From assembly GCA_016709665.1 (NCBI GenBank), contig JADJMI010000008.1:62001-126000 (forward strand): 64,000 nucleotides of DNA, in the 5' to 3' direction. Each line of letters begins with the position of its first letter. The stretch's first letter is position 1. A program made the translations under genes and the position numbers. Positions 17,470-26,967 of the stretch are shown piece after piece. The DNA is from Betaproteobacteria bacterium. GTDB lineage: Bacteria > Pseudomonadota > Gammaproteobacteria > Burkholderiales > Usitatibacteraceae. The notes below the pieces were generated by a model. The model worked only from the letters and a program-made list of their open reading frames with translations, searched no databases and was not told the origin of the DNA.

Positions 17470-19086
17470 ATGCACGATCGCCCCCTCGCCGCGCTCGCCG
17501 CGGGCCTCGCCGCGCGCGAATTCTCGAGCGAGGAGCTGGTGCGCCACCAGCTCGACCGCATCGCCCGTCTCGACAAGGGTCTCAACGCGTTCATCACGGT
17601 GGACGAGGAGAAGGCCCTCGCCGCGGCCCGGGCCGCCGACGCGCGCCTCGCGAAAGGGGAAGGCGGCCCGCTCGCGGGCATCCCGATCGCGCACAAGGAC
17701 CTCTTCTGCGCCAAGGGGTGGAAAACCACCTGCGGCTCGAAGATGCTCTCCGACTGGATCGCGCCCTACGACGCGCACGTGGTCGAACGGTTCGCCCGCG
17801 AGGGCGCGGTGCTGGTGGGCAAGACGAACATGGACGAATTCGCCATGGGTTCGTCCAACGAGAGCTCGTTCTTCGGCCCGGTGAGAAACCCCTGGGACCG
17901 CTCGCGCGTGCCCGGCGGCAGTTCCGGCGGCTCGGCGGCGGCGGTCGCGGCGCGGCTCGTCCCGGGCGCCACCGGCACCGACACCGGCGGCTCCATCCGC
18001 CAACCCGCCTCGCTCTGCGGCGTCTCCGGCATCCGCCCCACCTACGGGGCGGTGTCGCGCTACGGCATGGTGGCGTTCGCCTCGTCGCTCGACCAGGGCG
18101 GCGCCTTCGGCGAATCGGCCGAGGATCTCGCGCTCATGCTGAACGCGATGGCCGGGTTCGACCCGCGCGATTCCACCAGTGTCGAGCGCCCGCCGGAGGA
18201 CTACCGGCGCGACCTCCCGAAGCCGGTGGCGGGCCTGCGCGTGGGCCTGCCGAAGGAGTACTTCACGAAGGACCTCGCGCCCGACGTCGCCGCCTGCGTG
18301 ACGGGCGCCATCGACGAACTGAAACGCCAGGGCGCCGTTCCCGTGGAAATCAGCCTGCCGAACCAGCACCTGGCCGTGCCCGTGTACTACGTGATCGCGC
18401 CGGCGGAAGCCTCGTCGAACCTCTCGCGCTTCGACGGCGTGCGCTACGGCTTCCGGGCGCCCGAGTACGCGGACCTGAACGACCTCTACCGCAAGACGCG
18501 CGCTCAGGGCTTCGGGGCCGAGGTGAAGCGCCGCATCCTCGTGGGCGCCTACGTGCTCTCCCACGGCTACTACGACGCCTATTACCTGCAGGCGCAGAAG
18601 GTGCGCCGGCTCATCGCCCGGGACTTCACCGAGGCCTTCAAGGCCTGCGACGTGATCGCCGGCCCGGCCGCGCCCACCGTCGCCTTCCCGATCGGCGAAA
18701 AGTCGGACGACCCGGTGCAGATGTACCTCGAGGACCTGTACACCATCAGCGTGAATCTCGCGGGCCTGCCCGGCCTCTCGGTGCCCTGCGGTTTCGGCGC
18801 CCACGGCCTGCCGGTGGGCCTGCAGCTCATCGGCAACTACTTCGACGAGGCCCGCATGCTGCAGGTCGCGCACCGCTACCAGCTCGCGACGGACTGGCAT
18901 CGCCGCCGCCCCATGGGGCCCAACCTAGGATGGCCGCCTGGGAAATCGTCATCGGCCTGGAGACGCATGCGCAGCTGTCCACCGCGTCCAAGATCTTCTC
19001 CGGCGCATCCACCGCCTTCGGCGCCGCGCCCAACACGCAGGCCTCGGCCGTGGATCTCGCGCTGCCCGGGGTGCTGCCGGTGCTGA
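17470..19086 (+). CDS. gatA: Glu-tRNA(Gln)/Asp-tRNA(Asn) amidotransferase subunit A, with frame-shifted C-terminal run-on
   Basis: Amidase subunit that releases ammonia from glutamine for GatB. The Ser-cisSer-Lys triad is intact: Lys76 (IAHKDLF), Ser151 (GGSSGGS) and Ser175 (TDTGGSIRQP). Residues 1-481 look normal, ending in DWHRRRP. The frame then misses a TAG at 18926-18928 and runs out of frame through the first 157 bases of gatB, giving 538 residues instead of about 485. Removing one base in the C4-ATG-G4 stretch (18910-18918) restores the TAG directly before the gatB ATG. The tail is therefore probably artefactual or a recent mutation. Confidence 0.93.
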   Translation: MHDRPLAALAAGLAAREFSSEELVRHQLDRIARLDKGLNAFITVDEEKALAAARAADARLAKGEGGPLAGIPIAHKDLFCAKGWKTTCGSKMLSDWIAPYDAHVVERFAREGAVLVGKTNMDEFAMGSSNESSFFGPVRNPWDRSRVPGGSSGGSAAAVAARLVPGATGTDTGGSIRQPASLCGVSGIRPTYGAVSRYGMVAFASSLDQGGAFGESAEDLALMLNAMAGFDPRDSTSVERPPEDYRRDLPKPVAGLRVGLPKEYFTKDLAPDVAACVTGAIDELKRQGAVPVEISLPNQHLAVPVYYVIAPAEASSNLSRFDGVRYGFRAPEYADLNDLYRKTRAQGFGAEVKRRILVGAYVLSHGYYDAYYLQAQKVRRLIARDFTEAFKACDVIAGPAAPTVAFPIGEKSDDPVQMYLEDLYTISVNLAGLPGLSVPCGFGAHGLPVGLQLIGNYFDEARMLQVAHRYQLATDWHRRRPMGPNLGWPPGKSSSAWRRMRSCPPRPRSSPAHPPPSAPRPTRRPRPWISRCPGCCRC

Positions 19087-20390
19087 ACGCGGGCGCCGTC
19101 GTGCGCGCCATCCGTTTCGGCCTGGCGGTCGGCGGCGCCGTCGCGCCGCGCAGCGTCTTCGCGCGCAAGAACTACTTCTACCCGGACCTCCCCAAGGGCT
19201 ACCAGATCAGCCAGTTCGAGCTGCCGGTGGTCGTGGGCGGCGAGATCCTCATCGCCGTGGAGGGCGCGGAGAAACGCGTGCGCCTCACCCGCGCCCATCT
19301 CGAGGAAGACGCGGGCAAGAGCCTGCACGAGGACTTCCACGGCATGAGCGGCATCGACCTGAACCGGGCCGGCACGCCGCTCCTCGAGATCGTGAGCGAG
19401 CCGGACCTGCGCTCGGCCAAGGAGGCGGTCGCCTACGCGAAGACGCTGCACTCGCTCGTGCGCTGGATCGGAATCTGCGACGGCAACATGCAGGAAGGCT
19501 CCTTCCGCTGCGACGCCAACGTGTCCGTGCGCCGCCCCGGCGCCCCGCTCGGCACGCGCTGCGAGATCAAGAACCTCAACTCCTTCCGCTTCCTGGAGAA
19601 GGCCATCGACTTCGAGGTGCGCCGCCAGGTGGAGCTGATCGAGGACGGCGGCAAGGTGGTCCAGGAGACGCGCCTGTGGGACCCCCAGAAGGGCGAGACC
19701 CGCTCGATGCGCTCCAAGGAAGACGCGCAGGACTACCGCTACTTCCCCGACCCGGACCTGCTGCCCCTCGAGATCACGCCGCAGGCCATCGCGCGCGAGC
19801 GGGACGCCCTGCCGGAGCTGCCGGTCGCCATGCGGGAGCGCTTCATCGCCGGGCACGGCCTGCCCGCGTCCGACGCGACGACGCTCACGGCGTCGAAGGC
19901 GCTGGCGGATTACTTCGAGGCCATGGTGAAGGCGGTGGGGGGAGAGCCGAAGACCTGCGCCAACTGGGTGCTGGGGGAGTTTTCCGCGCTCCTGAACCGC
20001 CTGGAGGTCGAGGCCGACGCGGGCCCCGTGGCGCCGGTCGCGCTCGCCGGCCTGGTGAAGCGCGTGCTGGATGGGATCATCTCCGGCAAGAGCGCCAAGG
20101 ACGTCTTCGCCGCCATGGCCGCGGGCGAGGGCGAGGCGGACGCGATCATCGAGGCGAAGGGCCTCAGGCAGGTCTCGGACGCCGGCGCCATCGAGGCGAT
20201 CGTGGACGAGGTGCTGGCCGGCAACGCGAAGCAGGTGGAGGACTACCGCGCCGGCAAGGAGAAGGCCTTCAATTCGCTCGTGGGCCAGGTGATGAAGGCC
20301 TCGCGGGGCAAGGCGAACCCCGGGCAGGTGAACGAGATCCTGAAGCGCAAGCTCGGCGAGGACGCCGGGCCGGGTGGCTTGGCGTCCTAG
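18930..20390 (+). CDS. gatB: Asp-tRNA(Asn)/Glu-tRNA(Gln) amidotransferase subunit B
   Basis: Kinase/amidotransferase subunit that activates the misacylated tRNA and transfers ammonia. 486 residues. Family signatures include VIGLETHAQLSTASKIFSG at the N-terminus and LNRAGTPLLEIVSEPD. A C-terminal YqeY-like helical tail domain follows, ending in the VMKASRGKANPGQVNEIL motif. The ATG at 18930 is right for GatB. Its first 157 bases overlap the run-on of gatA in another frame. It ends four bases into a convergent DUF4124 gene. Confidence 0.96.
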   Translation: MAAWEIVIGLETHAQLSTASKIFSGASTAFGAAPNTQASAVDLALPGVLPVLNAGAVVRAIRFGLAVGGAVAPRSVFARKNYFYPDLPKGYQISQFELPVVVGGEILIAVEGAEKRVRLTRAHLEEDAGKSLHEDFHGMSGIDLNRAGTPLLEIVSEPDLRSAKEAVAYAKTLHSLVRWIGICDGNMQEGSFRCDANVSVRRPGAPLGTRCEIKNLNSFRFLEKAIDFEVRRQVELIEDGGKVVQETRLWDPQKGETRSMRSKEDAQDYRYFPDPDLLPLEITPQAIARERDALPELPVAMRERFIAGHGLPASDATTLTASKALADYFEAMVKAVGGEPKTCANWVLGEFSALLNRLEVEADAGPVAPVALAGLVKRVLDGIISGKSAKDVFAAMAAGEGEADAIIEAKGLRQVSDAGAIEAIVDEVLAGNAKQVEDYRAGKEKAFNSLVGQVMKASRGKANPGQVNEILKRKLGEDAGPGGLAS

Positions 20391-21133
20391 TTGGTCGGAA
20401 CGATGTAGATGTTGTAGCGCTTCGTCCGCGCCGCGGGCTCGTTGGCCTTCTTGGCCGCGGCCTCGATCTCGCGGGGGTCGCGCAGGTCCAGGCGGCCCTC
20501 CCGGTGAGCCTGCTTGAGATCGAGCCAGCGCCTCTTGTCGGTTTCGTAGCGCACCCGGATCTGCTCGATCTCCTTGTCGTAGGACGCGAGATTCGTGGCG
20601 AGCTGGGCCTTTTCCTTCTTCGCCCGCTCCAGGTCGGCGGTGACCTGCGGGGGCGCCTCGCGGGACTTGCCGGCGGCAGCCTTGCTCTTGCCGGCCTTGT
20701 AGAACTCCATTTCGTCCTCGAGCTCCTTGATGCGCTTGTCGACCGCGTCGCTGCGTTCCTTGGCGCCCTTGATGCGGTTCTGCACCGGGTCGATGTTGCG
20801 GTCGCGCGAGACGTCGAAATCCCGCTCGTTGCTGTAGGTGGCGAGCAGGGCGAGGTCCTTGCGGCGCTGCTCGTCGGCGGCGCGGGCGGCCTCCTTCTTG
20901 CGGGCCTCCTCGTCGATGCGGGCCTGCTTCTGCTCCGCGGTGGGCGTCGGGTCGATCTTGCGCAGGACGGTGCCGGACTTGGTCACCTCGTACATGATCA
21001 CGCGGTCGCACTGGGGCGGCGGCGTGTCGCCGATGTGGGTCTTGCCCTTCTCGTCCGTGCACTTGTAGAGCGCGTGCGCGCCCGGCGCGAACGCCAGGGC
21101 GGCCAGGACCAACAGGATCTTGTTCATGGACAT
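20387..21133 (-). CDS. DUF4124-domain exported protein with long coiled coil
   Basis: 248 residues: signal peptide (MSMNKILLVLAALAFAPGAHA), the DUF4124 motif LYKCTDEKGKTHIGDTPPPQC near residues 22-42, then a strongly charged helical region (about 70-225) predicted to be a coiled coil with many Glu, Arg and Lys. Two ATGs are possible (21133 and 21127). It is the third DUF4124 gene in the window and is not adjacent to the other two. It is convergent with gatB (four-base overlap). Function unknown. Confidence 0.8.
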   Translation of the reverse strand: MSMNKILLVLAALAFAPGAHALYKCTDEKGKTHIGDTPPPQCDRVIMYEVTKSGTVLRKIDPTPTAEQKQARIDEEARKKEAARAADEQRRKDLALLATYSNERDFDVSRDRNIDPVQNRIKGAKERSDAVDKRIKELEDEMEFYKAGKSKAAAGKSREAPPQVTADLERAKKEKAQLATNLASYDKEIEQIRVRYETDKRRWLDLKQAHREGRLDLRDPREIEAAAKKANEPAARTKRYNIYIVPTN

Positions 21134-21201
21134 CGTTTCCTCGTGCGCCGGGCCCCGCCGGTCATCCTGCCGGCTTGCGGCCCTGCTGTCGTGACTCAAC
21201 G

Positions 21202-21867
21202 TTACGCCGCCACGCCATACCGCTCGCGGTAGGCTTCGATGGCGGGCACCTGGCCGCGCAGGTCGTCCCGGGCCCGCAGGGTGGCGAGCACGTCGTCCAG
21301 CGTGGCGATGGCTACAACGGGGATGCCGAAGGAACGGCTGACTTCCTGGGTGGCGGACAGCTCGCCCTGGCCCCTTTCCTGCCGGTCCAAAGCAATTAGC
21401 ACGCCAGCGGGGGTGGCTCCGGCGGCCCGGATCATCCCCTCGGATTCGCGCACGGAGGTGCCCGCCGAAATGACGTCGTCGATGACGAGGACCCGCCCGG
21501 CCAGGGGGGCGCCGACGATGTTCCCGCCCTCGCCGTGGTCCTTCGCCTCCTTGCGGTTGTAGGAGAACGGCACATTGTGACCGAGTTGGGCAAGTGCCAC
21601 GGCGGTGGCCGAGGCGAGCGTGATGCCCTTGTAGGCCGGGCCGAAGAGCTGGTCGAAGGGCACCTTCGAGGCGAGGGCGGCCTGGGCGTAGTACCGCGCC
21701 AGCTCCCCGAGGGAGGCGCCGTCGTGGAAGAGCCCGGCGTTGAAGAAATAGGGCGATTGGCGCCCGGCCTTGGTCTTGAACTCGCCGAAGCGCAGGACGC
21801 CGATCCGGATGGCGAACTCGACGAACTGGCGGCGGAAATCGGTGGCCTGGGCGGCGGGCGAGTCCAT
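21202..21867 (-). CDS. pyrE: Orotate phosphoribosyltransferase
   Basis: Makes OMP from orotate and PRPP in pyrimidine synthesis. 221 residues. The PRPP-binding loop VLVIDDVISAGTSVRES (about 130-146) is canonical, and the N-terminal region has FAIRIGVLRFGEFKTKAGRQSPYFFNAG, which holds the orotate-contacting residues. It is divergent from the exonuclease III gene across 69 bases, an arrangement common in betaproteobacteria. Confidence 0.96.
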   Translation of the reverse strand: MDSPAAQATDFRRQFVEFAIRIGVLRFGEFKTKAGRQSPYFFNAGLFHDGASLGELARYYAQAALASKVPFDQLFGPAYKGITLASATAVALAQLGHNVPFSYNRKEAKDHGEGGNIVGAPLAGRVLVIDDVISAGTSVRESEGMIRAAGATPAGVLIALDRQERGQGELSATQEVSRSFGIPVVAIATLDDVLATLRARDDLRGQVPAIEAYRERYGVAA

Positions 21868-21936
21868 GGCGGGGGCGGTAGCCTATAAGATGCCGGCTAT
21901 TTTCCCCTAAACCCCACGCGAAAACGAGCATCGCCC

Positions 21937-22710
21937 GTGCGCATCGTCACTGCAAATGTAAACGGCATCCGGTCGGCCACGTCCAAGGGATTCCTCGCCT
22001 GGATGAAGCGCCAGAAGGCGGACCTCGTCTGCCTGCAGGAGATCAAGGCCCAGGAAGCCGACCTCGCCCGCGAGATCCTCGCGCCGGGCAAGCTCCACGC
22101 CTTCTGGCACCCCGCCGAGAAGAAGGGCTACAGCGGCGTGGCGATCTACGCCCGCAAGGAACCCGACAAGGTCGTGCTGGGCCTCGGCATCAAGGACATC
22201 GACGCCCAGGGCCGCTACCTCCAGGTGGACTACGGAAACCTCTCCGTGGTCTCGCTCTACGTGCCCTCGGGGTCGTCGTCCGAGGAGGCGCAGGCGCGCA
22301 AGTTCGCCTTCATGAAGCGGTTCCTGCCGAAGATGAAGGCGATGAAGGCCTCGGGGCGCGAGTTCGTCCTCTGCGGCGACTGGAACATCGCCCACAAGGA
22401 GATCGACCTGAAGAACTGGCGATCCAACCAGAAGAACTCGGGCTTCCTGCCGGAGGAGCGCGAGTGGCTCACGACCGTGTTCGACACCGTGGGCTTCGTC
22501 GACGTCTTCCGTACGCTCAATCCCCTGCCCGAGCAGTACACGTGGTGGTCCAACCGCGGCCAGGCGTGGGCGAAGAACGTGGGATGGCGGCTCGACTACC
22601 ACATCGCCACGCCCGGCATCGCGCGGTGCGCCGAATACGCGCGCATCTACAAGGACGAGCGCTTCTCCGACCACGCGCCGCTCACGATCGACTACGACTA
22701 CGCGCTCTGA
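21937..22710 (+). CDS. xth: Exodeoxyribonuclease III / AP endonuclease
   Basis: Repairs abasic sites and removes 3' blocking groups. 257 residues with a GTG start (MRIVTANVNGIRSA). Metal and catalytic motifs of the exonuclease III superfamily are visible: ANVNG near the start, LCLQEIKAQ (Glu metal ligand), GDWNIAHKEIDL (Asp/Asn) and the terminal SDHAPLTIDY (Asp-His pair). Expected length for the ExoA subfamily. Confidence 0.94.
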   Translation: MRIVTANVNGIRSATSKGFLAWMKRQKADLVCLQEIKAQEADLAREILAPGKLHAFWHPAEKKGYSGVAIYARKEPDKVVLGLGIKDIDAQGRYLQVDYGNLSVVSLYVPSGSSSEEAQARKFAFMKRFLPKMKAMKASGREFVLCGDWNIAHKEIDLKNWRSNQKNSGFLPEEREWLTTVFDTVGFVDVFRTLNPLPEQYTWWSNRGQAWAKNVGWRLDYHIATPGIARCAEYARIYKDERFSDHAPLTIDYDYAL

Positions 22711-22747
22711 GGCGTCGGGGCGTGTTGCGGGCAGATTGCCAGAGGAC

Positions 22748-22805
22748 GCCGATTGCCGCCGATGTCCCGCCGATTGCCGCCGATGTCCCGCCGATTGCCG
22801 CCGAT
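22748..22805. repeat. 21-bp tandem repeat, about 2.8 copies
   Basis: The unit GCCGATTGCCGCCGATGTCCC repeats twice exactly (22748-22768 and 22769-22789), with a partial third copy. Each unit contains the shorter direct repeat GCCGAT. It is non-coding and lies just after the exonuclease gene. Confidence 0.85.
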
Positions 22806-22810
22806 AAACC

Positions 22811-22842
22811 CCGTCATTCCCGCGCAGGCGGGAAACCAGCCT
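22811..22842. repeat. dRS3/REP-like interspersed palindrome
   Basis: GTCATTCCCGCGCAGGCGGG contains inverted arms TTCCCGC (22817-22823) and GCGGGAA (22828-22834). This CATTCCCGC-N-GCGGGAA element is widespread between genes in proteobacteria and resembles the neisserial dRS3 pattern ATTCCC-N8-GGGAAT, with the final T replaced by A. It could also form a hairpin at the 3' ends of the converging transcripts. Only this one copy is in the window. Confidence 0.6.
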
Positions 22843-22845
22843 GAT

Positions 22846-23286
22846 TCAGTCGACAAACGCCCGGATATTGGACGCGACGGCGACGGTCTCCCCCCGTTGG
22901 TTGCGGCAGGTGACCTCCGCCATCGCGCGACGCTTGGCCGGGTCGAGCGAGACGATCGTGTACTCGGTCGCGATGGTGTCGCCGAAGCGCACCGGCGCGA
23001 CGAAGCGCACGCGGTCGTAGCCGAGGGACACGGTGCGTCCCAGGCGCATGCGCGCCGAGGCCGCCGACATGAGCCCCACCATCAGCGCGCCGTGGGCCAC
23101 GCGCTCGCCGTAGGCGCCCTGCTTCATGTACTCGGCGTCGATGTGGTTCGGCGAGAAGTCGCCCGTGATGCCGGCGAAGAGGTAGACGTCGGATTCCGAG
23201 ATCGTCTTGGTGAAGGTGAGGGTCGTGCCGACCTTCACGTCCTCGAAGCGGCCGGATTCGGACTGGAAGTACTCGGGAGCGGGCAA
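22846..23286 (-). CDS. MaoC-like (R)-specific enoyl-CoA hydratase
   Basis: Hot-dog-fold hydratase, 146 residues, probably adding water to an enoyl-CoA. The hydratase motif ITGDFSPNHIDAEYMKQGAY (Asp and His in the D-x-N-x-x-H pattern) is followed by VAHGALMVG. I chose TTG 23286 because a GGAG element lies eight bases upstream and no ATG or GTG is available. It stands 23 bases after the CoA-transferase on the same strand, so it closes the catabolic operon. Confidence 0.85.
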   Translation of the reverse strand: MPAPEYFQSESGRFEDVKVGTTLTFTKTISESDVYLFAGITGDFSPNHIDAEYMKQGAYGERVAHGALMVGLMSAASARMRLGRTVSLGYDRVRFVAPVRFGDTIATEYTIVSLDPAKRRAMAEVTCRNQRGETVAVASNIRAFVD

Positions 23287-23309
23287 GGGGGTCTCCGGTT
23301 CGTGAAGGG

Positions 23310-24517
23310 TCAGAGGACGTGCGCGGCGCGAAGACGGGCGATTTCGCTCTCGGGAAGGGCCAGCCAGTCGGCCAGCACGCCGTCGGTGTCCTCGCCGAGA
23401 AGGGGCGGGGCCGTCCAGCCCTCGGTGACGTCGAAAGCGGAATACTTCGCCGCAGCGCCCAGGGATGGCACCTCGCCATAGGCCGGATGCGTGAGAGTCA
23501 CCTGCATCTTGCGGTGCCGCACCTGCGGGTTCGAGAACACCTTCGCCATGTCGTTCACCGGCGCGCACGGCACCTTGGCGGCCTCGAGCTTCGCCATGAG
23601 ATCGGCCGTCGCGAACTTCGCCACTTCGGCATCGAGGATCGCGTAGAGCGTCCCGCGGTTCGTGACGCGGCCGGGCATGTCCTTGAACCGCGGGTCGGTC
23701 GCGAGGTCCGCCCGGCCGATCACGCCGCAGAAAGCCTCGTACAGGTTCTGGAAGCCGCCGGCGACGATGGCCCAGCCGTCGGCGGTGCGGAACGCCTTGT
23801 ACGGCACCTGCTGGGCGTGCTCGGAGCCCCACTTCTCGGGCTCGCGCCCCAGGAGCAGGTACTCGAGGGCCGCGTTCACGAGGAACGCCACCTCGCTCTC
23901 GAGCAGGCTCGTTTCCACCTTCTGCCCTTGCCCGTCGTCGCGCGCTGCAGCAGCGCGGCGAGGATCGCCGACTGGCAGTTCATGCCCGCGAGCATGTCGA
24001 AGGCCGAAGTGCCTAGCTTGATCGGCGGCCCGCCGCGCTCGCCCGTGATGGCCATGTAGCCGCCGAGGGCCTGGATGGTGAGGTCGAAGGCGCCCTGCAT
24101 CGCGTCGGGCCCGTCGGGGCCGAAGCCGGAGATGGAGGCGTACACCAGCCGCGGCGCCTCGGGGGCGAGATCCCCGTAGCCGAGCCCCAGGCGCGGCATC
24201 ACGTCCGGGCGGAAGTTCTCGAGCACCACGTCGGCCTTGAGGCACAGGGCCCGCGCCACGCGCTTGCCTTCCTCCTGCTGCATGTCGAGCGTGAGGGAGC
24301 GCTTGTTGCGGTTGGTCTCGTAGAAGGTGATGCCGTTGCCGTGGTGGAAGGGCGGGCCCTGGCCGCGCAGCGGGTCGCCGCCCTTCGGGATCTCCACCTT
24401 GACCACCTCGGCGCCGAGGTCGCCCAGCAGCTGGGCGCAGTACGGGCCGGCGAAGAACCGCGTGAAGTCGAGCACGCGGATGCCGGCGAGGGGTTTCATG
24501 CGGGAGGCGTTCGTCAT
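23310..24517 (-). CDS. CaiB/BaiF (class III) CoA-transferase, frameshifted as sequenced
   Basis: Transfers CoA between organic acids. The N-terminal frame (24517 to about 23935) opens with MTNASRMKPLAGIRVLDFTR and has ENFRPDVMPRLGLGY, including the conserved family segment with the catalytic Asp region upstream. The C-terminal part (KVETSLLESEVAF to LRAAHVL) is in another frame ending at 23310. The break lies at 23930-23945, where the coding strand has CAGCGCGCGACGAC. Losing one CG pair gives LQRDDGQGQKVETSLLE and 401 residues, the usual size. The substrate acid is unknown. Neighbours suggest degradation of a carboxylic acid through a CoA thioester. Confidence 0.85.
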
Positions 24518-24532
24518 CGGGAGTCCGGTCGT

Positions 24533-25309
24533 CTAGTCGCCGCGAAAGTCGGGCTTGCGCTTCTCGAAGTGGGCCCGCATGCCTTCCGCGTAGTCGTTCG
24601 TCGCGTCGAGCGGGCGGCGAAGGCGCTGGTCGTGTTCCGCCGCCTCGGCGAAGGGCATCGCGATGCCCTCGTCGAGCGAGCGCTTGAGGGCCGCCAGGGC
24701 GAGCGGGGCGGTGGCCTGCATCTCGGCCACCCAGGCGAGCGCGGCCTCGTCTAGTCGCGCTCGCGGCGCGACGCGCTCCACGAGGCCCAGCCGCAGCGCT
24801 TCGGCCGCGTCCAGCCGCCGGGCGCCGAAGAGGATCTCCTTGGCGCGCGCCACCCCCACGACCCGCGAGAGCGTCACCGGTCCGCCGCTGCCGGGGTACG
24901 CGCCGAGGGTCATCTCGGGAAAGCCGAACCGCGTGTCGTCCGCCGCGATGCGCAGGTCGCAGGCGAGGGCGAGCTCGAAGCCGCCGCCCAGGCACCAGCC
25001 GTGCACCGCCGCGATCACGGGCCGCGGGCAGGCGCGGATCGCGAAGGCGAGCTCGAGGAGCGAACGGCTCTGCGCGGCCTTGCCGGCGGCATCCAGGGTC
25101 GCGCGTTCCTTGAGGTCGGTGCCGGCCGAGAAGGCGCGCTCGCCCGCGGCGGCGATCACGATGGCGCGCACGCCCGGGGCCGCCGAGCCGGCCGCGATGC
25201 CTTCGCCGAGCGCGCGAACGAGAGCCGTGGAAAGCGCGTTCATCGCCTCCGGCCGGTTCATGCGCAGCACGAGCGCCGCGCCGTTTCGTTCCTCGATGAG
25301 GATCGCCAT
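24533..25309 (-). CDS. Enoyl-CoA hydratase/isomerase family protein
   Basis: Crotonase-fold enzyme of 258 residues. Oxyanion-hole segments are FSAGTDLKERA (about 61-71) and HGWCLGGGFELALACDLRIA (about 105-124). The sequence also carries the YPGSGGPVTLSRVVG segment common in ordinary hydratases. It lies nine bases after the flavoprotein gene and fifteen before the CoA-transferase, so it is part of the operon. The exact reaction (hydration, isomerisation or ring/acyl cleavage) is not decided by the sequence. Confidence 0.88.
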   Translation of the reverse strand: MAILIEERNGAALVLRMNRPEAMNALSTALVRALGEGIAAGSAAPGVRAIVIAAAGERAFSAGTDLKERATLDAAGKAAQSRSLLELAFAIRACPRPVIAAVHGWCLGGGFELALACDLRIAADDTRFGFPEMTLGAYPGSGGPVTLSRVVGVARAKEILFGARRLDAAEALRLGLVERVAPRARLDEAALAWVAEMQATAPLALAALKRSLDEGIAMPFAEAAEHDQRLRRPLDATNDYAEGMRAHFEKRKPDFRGD

Positions 25310-25318
25310 AGTGGGTTC

Positions 25319-26957
25319 CTACTGTATCGCGATGCGCGAGGAACCGGCTTCGACGATCACGTGCCTCAGCCACCTCGCGTCGTCGCGCGCGGCGTGGTCC
25401 GTGCGCTGGTGCGCGCCGCGGCTCTCGGTGCGCGCGAGGGCGCTGCGCGCCACGTGCAGCCCCGTTTTCACCATGTTCTGCGCCTCCAGCGCGCGCAGCC
25501 GGTCGCGCGGCGTGCGCATCGCGAGGCCCGCGCCCACGGCCTGCGCCAGGGCCTCCAGCCGGGCGATGGCCCGTTCGAGTCCCGTGCGGGTGCGGTAGAG
25601 GCCGGCGCCCTCGAGGAGCGTCGCGCGCACGGCGTCCCGGATCTCGTCCGGCCGGGGCGCATCGGCGCCCCCGGACGATCCCTGCAGCGGCGCGAGCCTC
25701 GCGCTCGATGCGGGCGCGGTCGCGGGCGGCGGCCGGTGTCCGCGCCGCATGGGCGGCCGCCTGGTGACCGGCGATGCCGCCGAACACGATCACGTCCGCC
25801 GCGCCGTTGCCCGCGAGCCGGCTGGCCCCGTGCACGCCGCCCGCGGCCTCGCCGGCGGCGAACAGGTGGGGCGCCGCGGTGCGAAGCGACGCGTCCACGC
25901 GGATGCCGCCCATCACGCTGTGGGCCGCGGGGCGCACGCGGGGCGCCTCCACGGCCGGGTCGAGCCCCGCCGCGCGCAGCCGCCGGCAGTGGCCCACGTA
26001 GGATTCGAGCCTCTCCGGGGCGAGCACGCGCGTGTCGAAGAGCACCGTGCCGTCGGGAAGCCCCCGGCCGGCGTCGATCTCCTGCTGGATGGCGAGGGCC
26101 ATGCGCGCCTTCTCGATCCCGAGCTCGCCGCCGCCCGGGTTGTGGCGGAACATGAAGCGCACGCCGGCCCGGTCCCGCAGGAACGCGCCGTCGCCCAGCA
26201 TGGCGGTCGGCATCTCCATGCCCCGGCAGCCCGCGGGGTGCACGACGACCGTCGGCTCGAACTGCACGAATTCCATGTCGATGAGCTCGGCGCCCGCGGC
26301 GTGCGCGAGGGCGAAGGAATCGGAGGCGACGTCGGCCGGATAGGTGCTGTCGGCGTAGAGGGCCCCGATGCCGCCCGAAGCGAGCACCGTGGCCTTCGCG
26401 TGCACCGCGAGGAGCTCGCCCGTGGCCACCTTCGCGAGGAGGGCGCCGGCGACTTCCGCGCCGTCGCGAAGCAGCGTCACCGCCTTGTAGCCGGCGAGGG
26501 CTTCGACGCCGAGTTCGCCGGCACGCGCCGACAGGCGCTCGAGCGCGTGCTTGCCGATGCCTTCGGGGTGGTAGACCGAGCGCGGGTAGCGGTTGCCGGA
26601 GAGCAGCCGCTGCGCGAACCGGTCGCCGTCTCGCGCGAAGGGCACGCCGAGCGCCTCCAGCTCCCGCAGCGCCGGGACGGCGCCCTCGGCCAGCAGGCGC
26701 ACGAGCACGGGATCGTTGATCGCGTAGCCGCCCGCCATCGTGTCCTCGTAGTAGGCCTCCGGGCCGTCGCGCGGGTCCGCGTGACCCACGGGCGCGTTGA
26801 AGCCGATGATGTATTGCGACGCCCCGCGGCCGTGGAAGGCCTGCACCACGCGCGCGCCCGCCGCCCGGGCCGCCACGGCGGCGCGAAGCCCCGCGAGGCC
26901 GCCGCCGATCACGAGCACGTCCGCGTCGAGCGACCCGGTTTCGGCGACGCCATTCAT
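25319..26957 (-). CDS. FAD-dependent fumarate-reductase/succinate-dehydrogenase-like flavoprotein, frameshifted as sequenced
   Basis: Oxidoreductase of the SdhA/FrdA/NadB superfamily. The FAD-binding Rossmann motif is DVLVIGGGLAGLRAAVAARA (about 13-32). Further FAD motifs include ASGGIGALYADSTYPADVASD and the late LFAAGEAAGGVHGASRLAGNG. The C-terminal helical domain (LEAQNMVKTGLHVARSALARTESRGAHQR-type sequence) lies in a different frame, 25319-25700. Removing one base near 25695 gives a continuous 545-residue protein (EREARALQGSSGG). It may introduce or reduce a double bond in the substrate of the neighbouring CoA pathway. No iron-sulfur or membrane partner is encoded nearby. Confidence 0.82.
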
Positions 26958-26967
26958 CGTGCGGCGT

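Noticed and set aside
22748..22805. Possible CRISPR array
   Set aside because: The repeats are direct and contiguous with no spacers, fewer than three full copies, and there are no cas genes.
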